The position numbers were made by a program, and so were the translations under genes. 64,000 bases of DNA from the NCBI GenBank assembly GCA_050260055.1, contig JBLNBO010000005.1, positions 124,001 to 188,000 on the forward strand. The letters run 5' to 3'. The notes beneath the pieces were generated by a model, which saw only the letters and a list, made by a program, of their open reading frames with translations, made no database searches and had not been told where the DNA came from. Below, in pieces: positions 26,731-34,024 of the stretch. The stretch comes from JBLMYQ01 sp050260055. Its GTDB lineage: Bacteria > Bacillota > Clostridia > Acetivibrionales > UBA4821. Positions within the stretch are counted from its first letter, which is position 1; each line of letters begins with the position of its first letter.

Positions 26731-26762
26731 TATTCTGAGTATATTAAAATATACTCAGAATA
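26731..26762. repeat. Perfect 15-bp inverted repeat
   Basis: TATTCTGAGTATATT and its exact complement are separated by two bases, 43 bp upstream of the minus-strand three-gene run. It is not followed by a convincing T-run, so an operator is more likely than a terminator. On the minus strand TAATATA, 13 bp, CATATTTA nearby loosely resembles a SigE promoter. Confidence 0.5.
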
Positions 26763-26821
26763 AACAATGTTATGACTTTGGAATTTGCTTCATCCTATTC
26801 TGAAGGCAATTAAAGTGTTAC

Positions 26822-26855
26822 AAAAAAGCACTGCATATTTTATGCAGTGCTTTTT
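26822..26855. terminator. Bidirectional Rho-independent terminator
   Basis: AAAAAGCACTGCATA and TATGCAGTGCTTTTT pair around TTT. It lies 11 bp beyond the stop of the minus-strand gene at 26866. Confidence 0.85.
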
Positions 26856-26865
26856 GATAATTCTT

Positions 26866-27078
26866 TTATTGAGGATTACTACTGGATTGTTCTGAAAGTT
26901 CGTACGAATATTTGGACTTTTTTAAGCTTTCCCCAATTACTATGTCGATCCCCTCTTCGGTTTTAAGCAAATCAAAATCGTTCTCTATATAAGGAGTAAT
27001 CACGCAGCTTTTTAACTTTCTATCTATTATCTCATTTGAACTTCTTACCTTTTTACCTCTAAAAAGGTTGAAAATCAT
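26866..27078 (-). CDS. Small hypothetical protein (70 aa)
   Basis: The real start is ATG 27078 with AAAGGAGCG 8 nt upstream; a longer frame to 27186 lacks an RBS and has an atypical N-terminus. The product MIFNLFRGKKVRSSNEI... has a short basic start, then an acidic middle (IENDFDLLKTEEGIDIVIG) and a Ser-rich tail. It has no membrane span. It is a single gene with its own terminator. No family is recognised. Confidence 0.6.
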   Translation of the reverse strand: MIFNLFRGKKVRSSNEIIDRKLKSCVITPYIENDFDLLKTEEGIDIVIGESLKKSKYSYELSEQSSSNPQ

Positions 27079-27237
27079 GTAATTCGCTCCTTTCAGAATC
27101 GTTTTTTTACTCCTTTTCAAGTTGATTATAGCATATGTATTTAAATTTAAAAAGATGTAACCAGTAAATTTAAGAAAAATATACATTTATGTAAAAATAT
27201 TCATTTTTATTTAATTAGTTTAATACCACAATAACAT

Positions 27238-27265
27238 TGAAAAACAGAAATTATTTTATTATGCT
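27238..27265 (+). promoter_or_regulatory. Possible promoter of the lipoylation cluster
   Basis: TTGAAA, 16-bp spacer and TATGCT about 40 bp before the first radical SAM gene. It is weak but well placed. The divergent AT-rich gap shows nothing else. Confidence 0.35.
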
Positions 27266-27304
27266 ATACATGAAAACATTTTAGTTACTGAATGGAAATA
27301 TTCA

Positions 27305-28123
27305 ATGAAAAAGTTGATTGAATTTTACAAACCTCAAGAAACAATTCCAATAAGTATTACTGGGCAGTATTGCGCTCTTGATTGTGCTCACTGCGGAGGA
27401 CATTTTTTAAAGGCAATGGTGCCGATTAATATGGCATTTGAAGAAATTAGAAAAAGAAAATCAAAGAGCTGTCTTATTAGCGGCGGTTGTAATGCAAATG
27501 GTAAAGTTCCATGCATTTCTTCGGTGCAAAAAGAAATAGCTGGATTTAGAAATAATCATAAGATAAATATGCATGTAGGAATGATTGAAGATACTGAGAT
27601 AGATGAAGTTTGCGGTCTTGCTGATGTAATTTCTCTTGACATTCCTGTTAGTACACGGGTTGTGAGAGATGTTTATGGGTTGCAATATGAGTATAAGGAT
27701 TATATTTCTTTATATAATAAATTGCGAAGAAAAACTGCTGTAGTACCCCATATTTGTTTAGGGTTAACTGATTCGCCTGAATTAAAAGACGAAATTGCCC
27801 TATTAGAAGAACTTGCTATAATAAAACCAGAAAAATTATGTTATATAATATTTACACCGGTTGCAGGAACAAAATTTGAAAGCAAAAAGCCTCCTAAGAT
27901 TTCGGCAGTTAGCGAATTTTTTAAGAAAACCAGAACAGTACTGCCTGATACTCAATTTTATCTTGGTTGTATGAGACCGGGCGGTATATATCGAGATGAA
28001 ATAGATGTAAAAGCTGTTGAGGCAGGGGCACAGGGTATCGTAATGCCTTCAAGAAAAGCAGTCAAAGGAGCTCAGGAATTGGGAATGGAGATTATCTGGA
28101 AATATGAATGCTGTTCTTTTTAG
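27305..28123 (+). CDS. Radical SAM protein, LipS1/LipS2-type lipoyl synthase component (first of pair)
   Basis: 272-aa radical SAM enzyme with the CALDCAHC cluster motif (C-x3-C-x2-C) at about residues 24-31, preceded by SITGQY and followed by a Gly/Cys segment (SGGCNANGKVPC) and later LGCMRPGG. The motif layout and the pairing with a second radical SAM gene 10 bp downstream and a lipoate-type transferase match the two-protein LipS1/LipS2 lipoyl synthases known from archaea and some bacteria. It would insert sulfur into a protein-bound octanoyl chain. Assignment rests on motifs and context. Which of S1 or S2 it is I cannot fix; another radical SAM function is possible. Confidence 0.72.
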   Translation: MKKLIEFYKPQETIPISITGQYCALDCAHCGGHFLKAMVPINMAFEEIRKRKSKSCLISGGCNANGKVPCISSVQKEIAGFRNNHKINMHVGMIEDTEIDEVCGLADVISLDIPVSTRVVRDVYGLQYEYKDYISLYNKLRRKTAVVPHICLGLTDSPELKDEIALLEELAIIKPEKLCYIIFTPVAGTKFESKKPPKISAVSEFFKKTRTVLPDTQFYLGCMRPGGIYRDEIDVKAVEAGAQGIVMPSRKAVKGAQELGMEIIWKYECCSF

Positions 28124-28133
28124 GAGATGAGTC

Positions 28134-29081
28134 ATGAAAATTTCAATTGGAACCGAAGGTGTGCTTGGAATTAAAAAAATAAAAATGGATGCTGCTCCAA
28201 CAACAGCTTATCTTATGCTGGGAACAAAATGTTCAAATAATTGCATTTTTTGTCCGCAAGCTAGGGCAAGCAAGTCTGGAGAGAATCTTCTTTCAAGGGT
28301 TTCATGGAATAATGCTACTGTAAATGTATGGCCTCTTATTGATAAAGCATATAAAAAAAATATGATTAAGAGAGCTTGTATCCAGGTGATAAGCCAGCCA
28401 GGAATATCTGAACTATTAGCAAAGGAGCTTGCTAAATATAAAAGTATTTCAAAGGTGCCTCTTTGTATATCTGGAGGAGTAAATTCAATTGAAGATATAG
28501 ACAAGCTTATTGAGCTTGGAGTAGACCGTATAGGTATTGCACTTGATGCAGCAACGCCGGAAATCTATAGAAGAGTAAAAGGGTTGGATTTTTTAAGGAA
28601 GCTATATCTACTTCAAAAAGCAGCAGCAAAGTATCCTGGAAGAATCTCAACCCATTTGATTTCTGGGTTGGGAGAAAAAGAAGATGAAATGCTGGAAATG
28701 ATTCAGGTTATGTACGAAAAAGGTATTAATGTTGCGCTGTTTGCGTTTACTCCAATACAGGGAACGCTAATGGAATATGAGCAGCCTCCGGAGATTAGCA
28801 CATATAGGCGTATTCAGATAGGCCATTACTTAATCAAGGAGAAAATCTGCCAGAAGGAAGATATTATTTTTGAAAATGGAGAAGTCAAAGAATTGCCTAT
28901 GAAAATTGCAGAACTTATGGAGACAGCTAAGGGAATACCTTTTATGACTACAGGCTGTTCAGGCTGTAATAGACCATATTACAATGAAAAGCCAGGAGGA
29001 ATAATGTATAATTATCCAAGGGAATTGACCGAAGAAGAAATTCATAAAGCTTATAAGGAAAGTGAATTATTATTAGATTAA
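28134..29081 (+). CDS. Radical SAM protein, LipS1/LipS2-type lipoyl synthase component (second of pair)
   Basis: 315-aa radical SAM enzyme reminiscent of biotin synthase at its cluster site (KCSNNCIFCPQARA; C-x3-C-x2-C). The C-terminal segment TTGCSGCNRPYYNEKPGG carries extra cysteines that could hold an auxiliary Fe-S cluster serving as the sulfur donor. The RBS AGGAGATGAGTC fits ATG 28134. It lies 10 bp after the first radical SAM gene and upstream of a LipM-like octanoyltransferase. Classical LipA has different cysteine spacing and is not seen here. Likely role: second sulfur insertion to form lipoate (inference from family and context). Confidence 0.72.
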   Translation: MKISIGTEGVLGIKKIKMDAAPTTAYLMLGTKCSNNCIFCPQARASKSGENLLSRVSWNNATVNVWPLIDKAYKKNMIKRACIQVISQPGISELLAKELAKYKSISKVPLCISGGVNSIEDIDKLIELGVDRIGIALDAATPEIYRRVKGLDFLRKLYLLQKAAAKYPGRISTHLISGLGEKEDEMLEMIQVMYEKGINVALFAFTPIQGTLMEYEQPPEISTYRRIQIGHYLIKEKICQKEDIIFENGEVKELPMKIAELMETAKGIPFMTTGCSGCNRPYYNEKPGGIMYNYPRELTEEEIHKAYKESELLLD

Positions 29082-29125
29082 GCATGAATAAAAACTAATT
29101 TCTTTACAAAATTTTGATAACATCA

Positions 29126-29175
29126 GAAACCCATTTTGATGTCCACCCCGAAGGAGTGATTCACAAATGGTTTTC
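29126..29175 (+). promoter_or_regulatory. Hairpin covering an RBS upstream of the lipM-like gene
   Basis: GAAACCCATTT (29126-29136) and AAATGGTTTTC (29165-29175) pair with one mismatch. Between them CACCCC and GGAGTG pair around GAA, hiding the Shine-Dalgarno AAGGAG. The same hairpin contains the ATG of a 23-codon frame (29167-29238). Confidence 0.4.
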
Positions 29176-29238
29176 TTTAGAGGTATTCCAATAGTGACAA
29201 AAATTTTGCTTATAAATTGTTTTTATTCATGTCTCTAA
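29167..29238 (+). CDS. Possible 23-aa leader peptide
   Basis: ATG 29167 lies 10 nt after AAGGAG. The short hydrophobic product MVFFRGIPIVTKILLINCF... stops 17 nt before the lipM-like ATG, an arrangement that could couple translation. No homologue is known to me and the frame may be chance. Confidence 0.25.
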   Translation: MVFFRGIPIVTKILLINCFYSCL

Positions 29239-29255
29239 AGAGGATGGCGGAATAC

Positions 29256-30041
29256 ATGAAATGGAGATTTATAAATTCCGGGACAGCTGATGGATATACC
29301 AACATGGCTGTTGATGAAGCAATAATGAATTGCTATATAAAGGGCGAAAGTAAACCTACTCTAAGAATTTATGGCTGGGACCCGCCGACAGTTTCTCTGG
29401 GTTATTTTCAGAAGATTAATAAGGCAGTAAATATTGATGCATGCAAAGAGCTTGGAATTGACATAGTAAGAAGGCTTACAGGTGGAAGAGCAGTACTGCA
29501 TGAGCATGAAATCACTTATTCCATAATAATCGGCGAAGACTACCCGGACATGCCGGAATCGGTAGTTCAATCTTATAAATTTTTATGCAGGGGAATAACT
29601 GAGGGCTTAAAATTAGCTGGGGCAAATGTCATGATGGAAAGCGGTAAAAAGAATCTAAGAGAAAATGCTACACAGGCCTGCTTTGATTCCCCTTCAACAT
29701 ATGAAATAGTATATAAGGGGAAAAAGCTTGTCGGAAGTGCGCAAGCACGAAGAAAAGGTGTTATCCTTCAGCATGGCTCAATACTTATCAAGATAGATTT
29801 GGAAAAACAAATTAAGGTTCTAGGCTCAAAACTACAAAATGATAGATTAAAAGAAATATTTGAGAACAAGGTTATAACAATAAGTGATATAATTAATGAA
29901 GATATTAATCGCGATAAGCTAATCAATAATATTTTATCTGGATTTGAACAGGCTCTTAATATAGAATTTATTAGCCAGGGTTTGGCAGGCGCTGAAATTA
30001 TCATGGCACAACAGCTTAGCAATGTATATAAAACATATTAA
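29256..30041 (+). CDS. lipM: LipM-like octanoyltransferase (BPL/LplA/LipB family)
   Basis: 261-aa member of the biotin/lipoate ligase-transferase fold. ATG 29256 (MKWRFINSGTADG...) is chosen because AGAGGATGGCGG precedes it and it matches family N-termini. Key segments are RRLTGGRAVLHEHE (lipoyl pocket), ACFDSPSTYE with Cys142 at the place of the LipM catalytic Cys, KKLVGSAQ with the conserved Lys157, and GVILQHGSI. The Cys argues for octanoyl transfer from ACP to a carrier such as GcvH rather than ATP-dependent lipoate ligation. It lies downstream of the two LipS-type genes. Together they could give complete de novo protein lipoylation. Confidence 0.82.
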   Translation: MKWRFINSGTADGYTNMAVDEAIMNCYIKGESKPTLRIYGWDPPTVSLGYFQKINKAVNIDACKELGIDIVRRLTGGRAVLHEHEITYSIIIGEDYPDMPESVVQSYKFLCRGITEGLKLAGANVMMESGKKNLRENATQACFDSPSTYEIVYKGKKLVGSAQARRKGVILQHGSILIKIDLEKQIKVLGSKLQNDRLKEIFENKVITISDIINEDINRDKLINNILSGFEQALNIEFISQGLAGAEIIMAQQLSNVYKTY

Positions 30042-30137
30042 TCTATATAGAAATTTCTTAGAGGTTTTCGTGAATTTCATTAATAACAATAGTAAATATT
30101 ATATAATGTAAGCAATTATCAAATGAAGGAGCAAGCC

Positions 30138-31067
30138 ATGTCATTATTTCTTGTAACAGGCGGGGCTGGATTTATTGGCTCAAATATCTGTAAGGCGCTT
30201 TTGGAAAATGGGCATAAGGTAAGAGTTCTAGATAACTTAGTAACTGGGAAGATGGATAATATCAATAGCTTTATAAATGATATTGATTTCATAAATGGAG
30301 ATATCCGAGACCAAGAAATTGTTAGAAAAGCAGTTACGGGGACTGATTTTGTTCTTCATCATGCAGCTATTTCTTCTGTACAATATTCGATTATGGATCC
30401 GGTATTTTGCAGTGACGTTAATACTCAAGGTACGTTGAATCTACTTTGTGCAGCAAGGGATACAGGGGTTAAACGTGTTGTATTTGCTTCATCAGCTTCA
30501 GTATATGGACAAAATGAGATAATACCAAAAAAAGAAGATATGAAGGCGGAACCAGCGTCCCCATATGCAGTAACCAAATATAATATTGAAGTCTATGCCA
30601 GAATATTTTATTCAGTTTATGGATTGGAAACAGTATGTTTAAGATATTTTAATGTTTTTGGGCCAAATCAGGATCCAAGGTCATCATATTCAGGTGTAAT
30701 TTCTTTATTCATTAAAGCTTTGCGGGAAGGAAATGTAATAGAGATTTTTGGTGATGGTGAGCAAACCAGAGATTTTATTTATATAGAAGATGTTGTAAGG
30801 GCAAATCTACTCGCAGTTGCTTCTGACAGGGTAGGTAAGGGAGAGGTAATAAATATTGCCACTGGTGTTGGTAAATCGTTAAATGAGCTTATTAGTATTC
30901 TATCGGCAATAACAGGGGTAAATCCCGAAATAGCATATAGTTCAGAGAAGAAAGGGGATATTAGACATTCAAAAGCCGATATAGAATTAGCAAAAAAGCT
31001 TTTGAATTTTGAAGCAAAAGTAAGTCTTGAAAAAGGTTTGAAAGGATTATATGGAATAAATAATTAA
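30138..31067 (+). CDS. NAD-dependent sugar-nucleotide epimerase/dehydratase (UDP-glucose 4-epimerase-like)
   Basis: 309-aa extended short-chain dehydrogenase. ATG 30138 (MSLFLVTGGAGFIGSN) follows AAGGAGCAAGCC; an upstream ATG at 30123 overlaps that RBS. The Rossmann TGGAGFIGS binds NAD(H). The catalytic site includes the Ser triplet region FASSASVYG and Tyr-x3-Lys in SPYAVTKYN. RYFNVFGPNQDP and DGEQTRDFIYIEDV are typical of GalE/WbpP-type enzymes. Exact sugar specificity is unclear. It is a stand-alone gene with its own terminator, so there is no pathway context. Confidence 0.85.
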   Translation: MSLFLVTGGAGFIGSNICKALLENGHKVRVLDNLVTGKMDNINSFINDIDFINGDIRDQEIVRKAVTGTDFVLHHAAISSVQYSIMDPVFCSDVNTQGTLNLLCAARDTGVKRVVFASSASVYGQNEIIPKKEDMKAEPASPYAVTKYNIEVYARIFYSVYGLETVCLRYFNVFGPNQDPRSSYSGVISLFIKALREGNVIEIFGDGEQTRDFIYIEDVVRANLLAVASDRVGKGEVINIATGVGKSLNELISILSAITGVNPEIAYSSEKKGDIRHSKADIELAKKLLNFEAKVSLEKGLKGLYGINN

Positions 31068-31080
31068 CCTACAAAGAAAA

Positions 31081-31115
31081 AACAAGTCTGGGGTCACCCC
31101 AGACTTGTTTTTTCT
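31081..31115 (+). terminator. Rho-independent terminator after the epimerase
   Basis: AACAAGTCTGGGG and CCCCAGACTTGTT pair around TCA and are followed by a T-run. Confidence 0.9.
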
Positions 31116-31187
31116 TTGTAATGGGAATTTGAACCTGTGAATATAAATATTTATCAGGGCACCAAAAAACATATTTATGGAGAGACC

Positions 31188-32156
31188 ATGAAGGCTTTAG
31201 GATATTATTACTTAATTATCATATTTGCTGTAATTGTTATTCCTCTTTTGATTGTAAAGGGATGCGGAGGATTAAATAAAGAAAGTATTAAGGGCCTGAA
31301 GGATAACCAGATTAAGGTTTATTTTCATATGCAAAAAAAAGTTAAAGATATTGATTTCGACGAATATATAAAAGGAGTGCTGGCGGCTGAAATGCCGGCT
31401 TCTTATAATATTGAAGCATTAAAAGCGCAGGCTGTTGCTGCAAGGACTTATGCTTATAACAAGATTTTTTCAGGAGGGAGAGATATAACTGAACACCAGG
31501 GAGCAGATGTTTGTACTGATTCTACTCATTGCCAAGCATGGATGAGCAGGGAAGAAGCGCTTGCAAAGTGGCCTGCATCAAAAGCAAAATCATATTGGGA
31601 TAGAATATCATGGGCTGTTAGAAGTACTTCTGGAGAAATGATTTATTATGAAAATGAAATTGCGAATCCGGTTTTTCATGCAAATAGTGGAGGAGAAACA
31701 GAAAATTCGGAAGATGCATGGGGAGGGGTAGTTGTTCCTTATTTAAGGGCAGTAAAAAGTTTGGGAGAGGAAAATTCCTCCGGATACTATTCTGAGGTAG
31801 AAATAACGATTAGTGATTTCATACAGAAACTTAAGAAGTTTAATTCCGAATTCAGCATAGATTTAAAGAAAGTTTTTCAAAACATAAAGATTATTGATTA
31901 TACAGGAGGTGGCAGGGTCAAAAATATTAAAATTGGGAACATAAGCTTTAAAGGTACTGATATAAGAACAATATTCAACCTAAAATCTACTAATTTTAAA
32001 ATTGAGGCTAAAGAGGGAAAGGTACTTTTTAAGGTAAAGGGTTTTGGACATGGCGTAGGGCTTAGCCAATGCGGAGCTGATGCTTTAGCCCAGAAGGGGT
32101 ATAGCTATAAGGAAATACTTGACTATTATTATAAAGGAACTCAAGTAAAGGAATAA
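31188..32156 (+). CDS. spoIID: Stage II sporulation protein D (SpoIID/LytB family)
   Basis: 322-aa membrane-anchored lytic transglycosylase that degrades septal peptidoglycan during engulfment of the forespore. ATG 31188 has ATGGAGAGACC before it and gives a clean N-terminal anchor (LGYYYLIIIFAVIVIPLLIV). Family motifs include DFDEYIKGVLAAEMP with the catalytic-type Glu, ALKAQAVAARTYA, HANSGGETE, and the C-terminal GFGHGVGLSQCGADALAQ. The longer start at 31137 would add a polar tail before the anchor. It lies next to another sporulation gene. The usual spoIIQ/spoIIID neighbours are absent. Confidence 0.95.
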   Translation: MKALGYYYLIIIFAVIVIPLLIVKGCGGLNKESIKGLKDNQIKVYFHMQKKVKDIDFDEYIKGVLAAEMPASYNIEALKAQAVAARTYAYNKIFSGGRDITEHQGADVCTDSTHCQAWMSREEALAKWPASKAKSYWDRISWAVRSTSGEMIYYENEIANPVFHANSGGETENSEDAWGGVVVPYLRAVKSLGEENSSGYYSEVEITISDFIQKLKKFNSEFSIDLKKVFQNIKIIDYTGGGRVKNIKIGNISFKGTDIRTIFNLKSTNFKIEAKEGKVLFKVKGFGHGVGLSQCGADALAQKGYSYKEILDYYYKGTQVKE

Positions 32157-32255
32157 AAAATAATTAGTTCTAATTTATTAAAACAAGCAATATATATAAA
32201 TTAGCTTACAGTAATTCTGTTATTATTAACAATTAAAGCGGGAGGGATTTTGAAT

Positions 32256-33836
32256 ATGGCTATAGAGTTAGTCAGAGAGCCTTTAAGGATAAAAAGGGTA
32301 GTCGGAGAAGAATCTCTGCAATTTTCTGTGCAGGGAGATTTAATAATTCCAGATATAAAAGCTGATTTACTGGGAGTCCTCAGTATTGACAGTGATATTG
32401 TTGTTAATGAGAGGGAAGTTCTTACAGATAAGGTGCTTCTCGGCGGGGTGGTAAACTTCAATATAATATATCTTGCAAAAGACGAAGAGAGACCGATAAG
32501 ATCTCTTAGTGCAAGCGTTCCGTTTAAAGAACCCCTTGATGTTGATGGCGCACGGCCGGGTATGATGATTGAGATTGAGGGAGTAATACTGAATTCGGAA
32601 TATGAAATCCTTAATGAAAGAAAGATTGTTGTTGAAGCTATAGCCCAGTTGGGGACAGTCGTATCTGAAAGGGCTGAAGCAGGAATTATAGTCGATACAA
32701 TGGATGAAGACAATATTCAGAAACTAAAAGAAGAATTTGAAGCTTATCAATTCATTGGCGAATGTAATGATAGGTTTGCAATAAAAGAGGAAGTAGACTT
32801 GCCTGAAGATATGCCGGCAGCATTCGAAATTTTATCGACTAATGCAAATGTTTCTAGAGATATTAAGCTTTCAGATAATAAGGTAATCATTAAAGGAGAA
32901 ATTAATCTTAGAACGCTTTATTCAGGGAATGATGAAGATAGAAACATAGAAACTGTAGAATATACTTTCCCGTTTACTCAATTTGTTGATATTCCAGGCG
33001 TTGATGAAAATTCTTTTTGTGATGTGGATGCAAGCGTTGGAGAAATAAGCGTAATTCCGGAAGAGGATACCGAAGGGGAGCTCAGGATTCTAAAGTATAA
33101 GGCATCAGTTGAATTGAATGCCAGAGCTTTTTTGAAAGAACAAAAGCAAATGATTGTTGATATGTACAGCCCTGAGTATATGATAGATATTGGACATCAG
33201 GAGCTTTATGCAAATCAGATGATTAATCAAGCGGAAAATGAGTTGATATTAAAAGATGAGATTCAGCTCCCAGAAAAATTAGAGGTAAAAAAGATTTATA
33301 ATATAGCTAGCAAGCCTGTTGTTGTGGATGTAAAGGTTCAAGGGGGAAGAGTAATAATAAACGGGGCAGTTGAGGTGAAGCTCATATATTCATCAGGCGA
33401 ATCCAATGTACCTTCATCTTATAAACATGAAATTCCTTTTATGAACACAATTGACATTAAAGAGGCTGAACCTGGGATGATGTATAAGGCAAATGCAGAA
33501 TCGGTTTCCTGCTCTTATAATCTTGGTACAGATGGGGATTTGGATATAAAAATTATTCTTAAAACACAAATAAAACTTTATAAAAATACCAAATTAAAAA
33601 TAATAGATAAAGCAGAACAAATAATGCCGGACGAACAAGCAATGAAGCAACAGCCAAGTATAATAGTATATTTCGTTCAATTAGGGGATGTTCTTTGGAA
33701 GATAGGTAAAAAGTTCAATGTATCCCTGGAAGACCTTATACAAATTAATAATCTTACTAATCCGGATCAGCTTGCTGTAGGCCAGGTAATATTAATTCCT
33801 AAAAAACAGATGAAGAAAGTATATATTAAAAAATAG
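32256..33836 (+). CDS. sipL: SipL-like spore coat morphogenetic protein (SPOCS/DUF3794 + LysM)
   Basis: 526-aa protein with repeated SPOCS (DUF3794) domains over about residues 1-455 and a C-terminal LysM domain (about 475-522: YFVQLGDVLWKIGKKFNVS, then NPDQLAVGQVILIP). This is the architecture of C. difficile SipL, which binds SpoIVA through LysM to tether the coat to the forespore. Starting at ATG 32256, GGAGGG lies 9 nt upstream; a TTG at 32250 is too close. There is no signal peptide, as expected for a mother-cell protein. It follows spoIID by 99 bp and ends at a terminator. Confidence 0.87.
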   Translation: MAIELVREPLRIKRVVGEESLQFSVQGDLIIPDIKADLLGVLSIDSDIVVNEREVLTDKVLLGGVVNFNIIYLAKDEERPIRSLSASVPFKEPLDVDGARPGMMIEIEGVILNSEYEILNERKIVVEAIAQLGTVVSERAEAGIIVDTMDEDNIQKLKEEFEAYQFIGECNDRFAIKEEVDLPEDMPAAFEILSTNANVSRDIKLSDNKVIIKGEINLRTLYSGNDEDRNIETVEYTFPFTQFVDIPGVDENSFCDVDASVGEISVIPEEDTEGELRILKYKASVELNARAFLKEQKQMIVDMYSPEYMIDIGHQELYANQMINQAENELILKDEIQLPEKLEVKKIYNIASKPVVVDVKVQGGRVIINGAVEVKLIYSSGESNVPSSYKHEIPFMNTIDIKEAEPGMMYKANAESVSCSYNLGTDGDLDIKIILKTQIKLYKNTKLKIIDKAEQIMPDEQAMKQQPSIIVYFVQLGDVLWKIGKKFNVSLEDLIQINNLTNPDQLAVGQVILIPKKQMKKVYIKK

Positions 33837-33842
33837 AACTTG

Positions 33843-33878
33843 AAAAAAGAAAAGCCCGAAAGGGCTTTTCTTTTTTCA
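33843..33878 (+). terminator. Rho-independent terminator after the sipL-like gene
   Basis: AAAAAAGAAAAGCCC and GGGCTTTTCTTTTTT pair around GAAA, running into T. Confidence 0.9.
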
Positions 33879-33889
33879 AAGAAATAACC

Positions 33890-33918
33890 TTGAAGGATTT
33901 TAAAAAGGAGTGTAAAAT
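33890..33918 (+). promoter_or_regulatory. SigA-type promoter for hppA
   Basis: TTGAAG, 17-bp spacer and TAAAAT, giving a leader of about 100 nt before hppA. Confidence 0.6.
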
Positions 33919-34024
33919 GTATTTGTTAAAATTATCTATTCAGCTAAATTCATAGCAATATTTCCCAGTTATATTTTTTAAATTAATAGGTCAGTTTATT
34001 CTCGAGAGATAAAGGAGGATGATT

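Noticed and set aside
29104..29115. TTACAAAATTTT as a shared operator with 21126
   Set aside because: Only a half-site is shared, and such AT-rich 12-mers are expected by chance in this composition.
33917..33955. 12-aa frame with AAAAAGGAGTG upstream of hppA
   Set aside because: Its RBS and start overlap the spacer and -10 of the predicted hppA promoter, so it would not be in that transcript.
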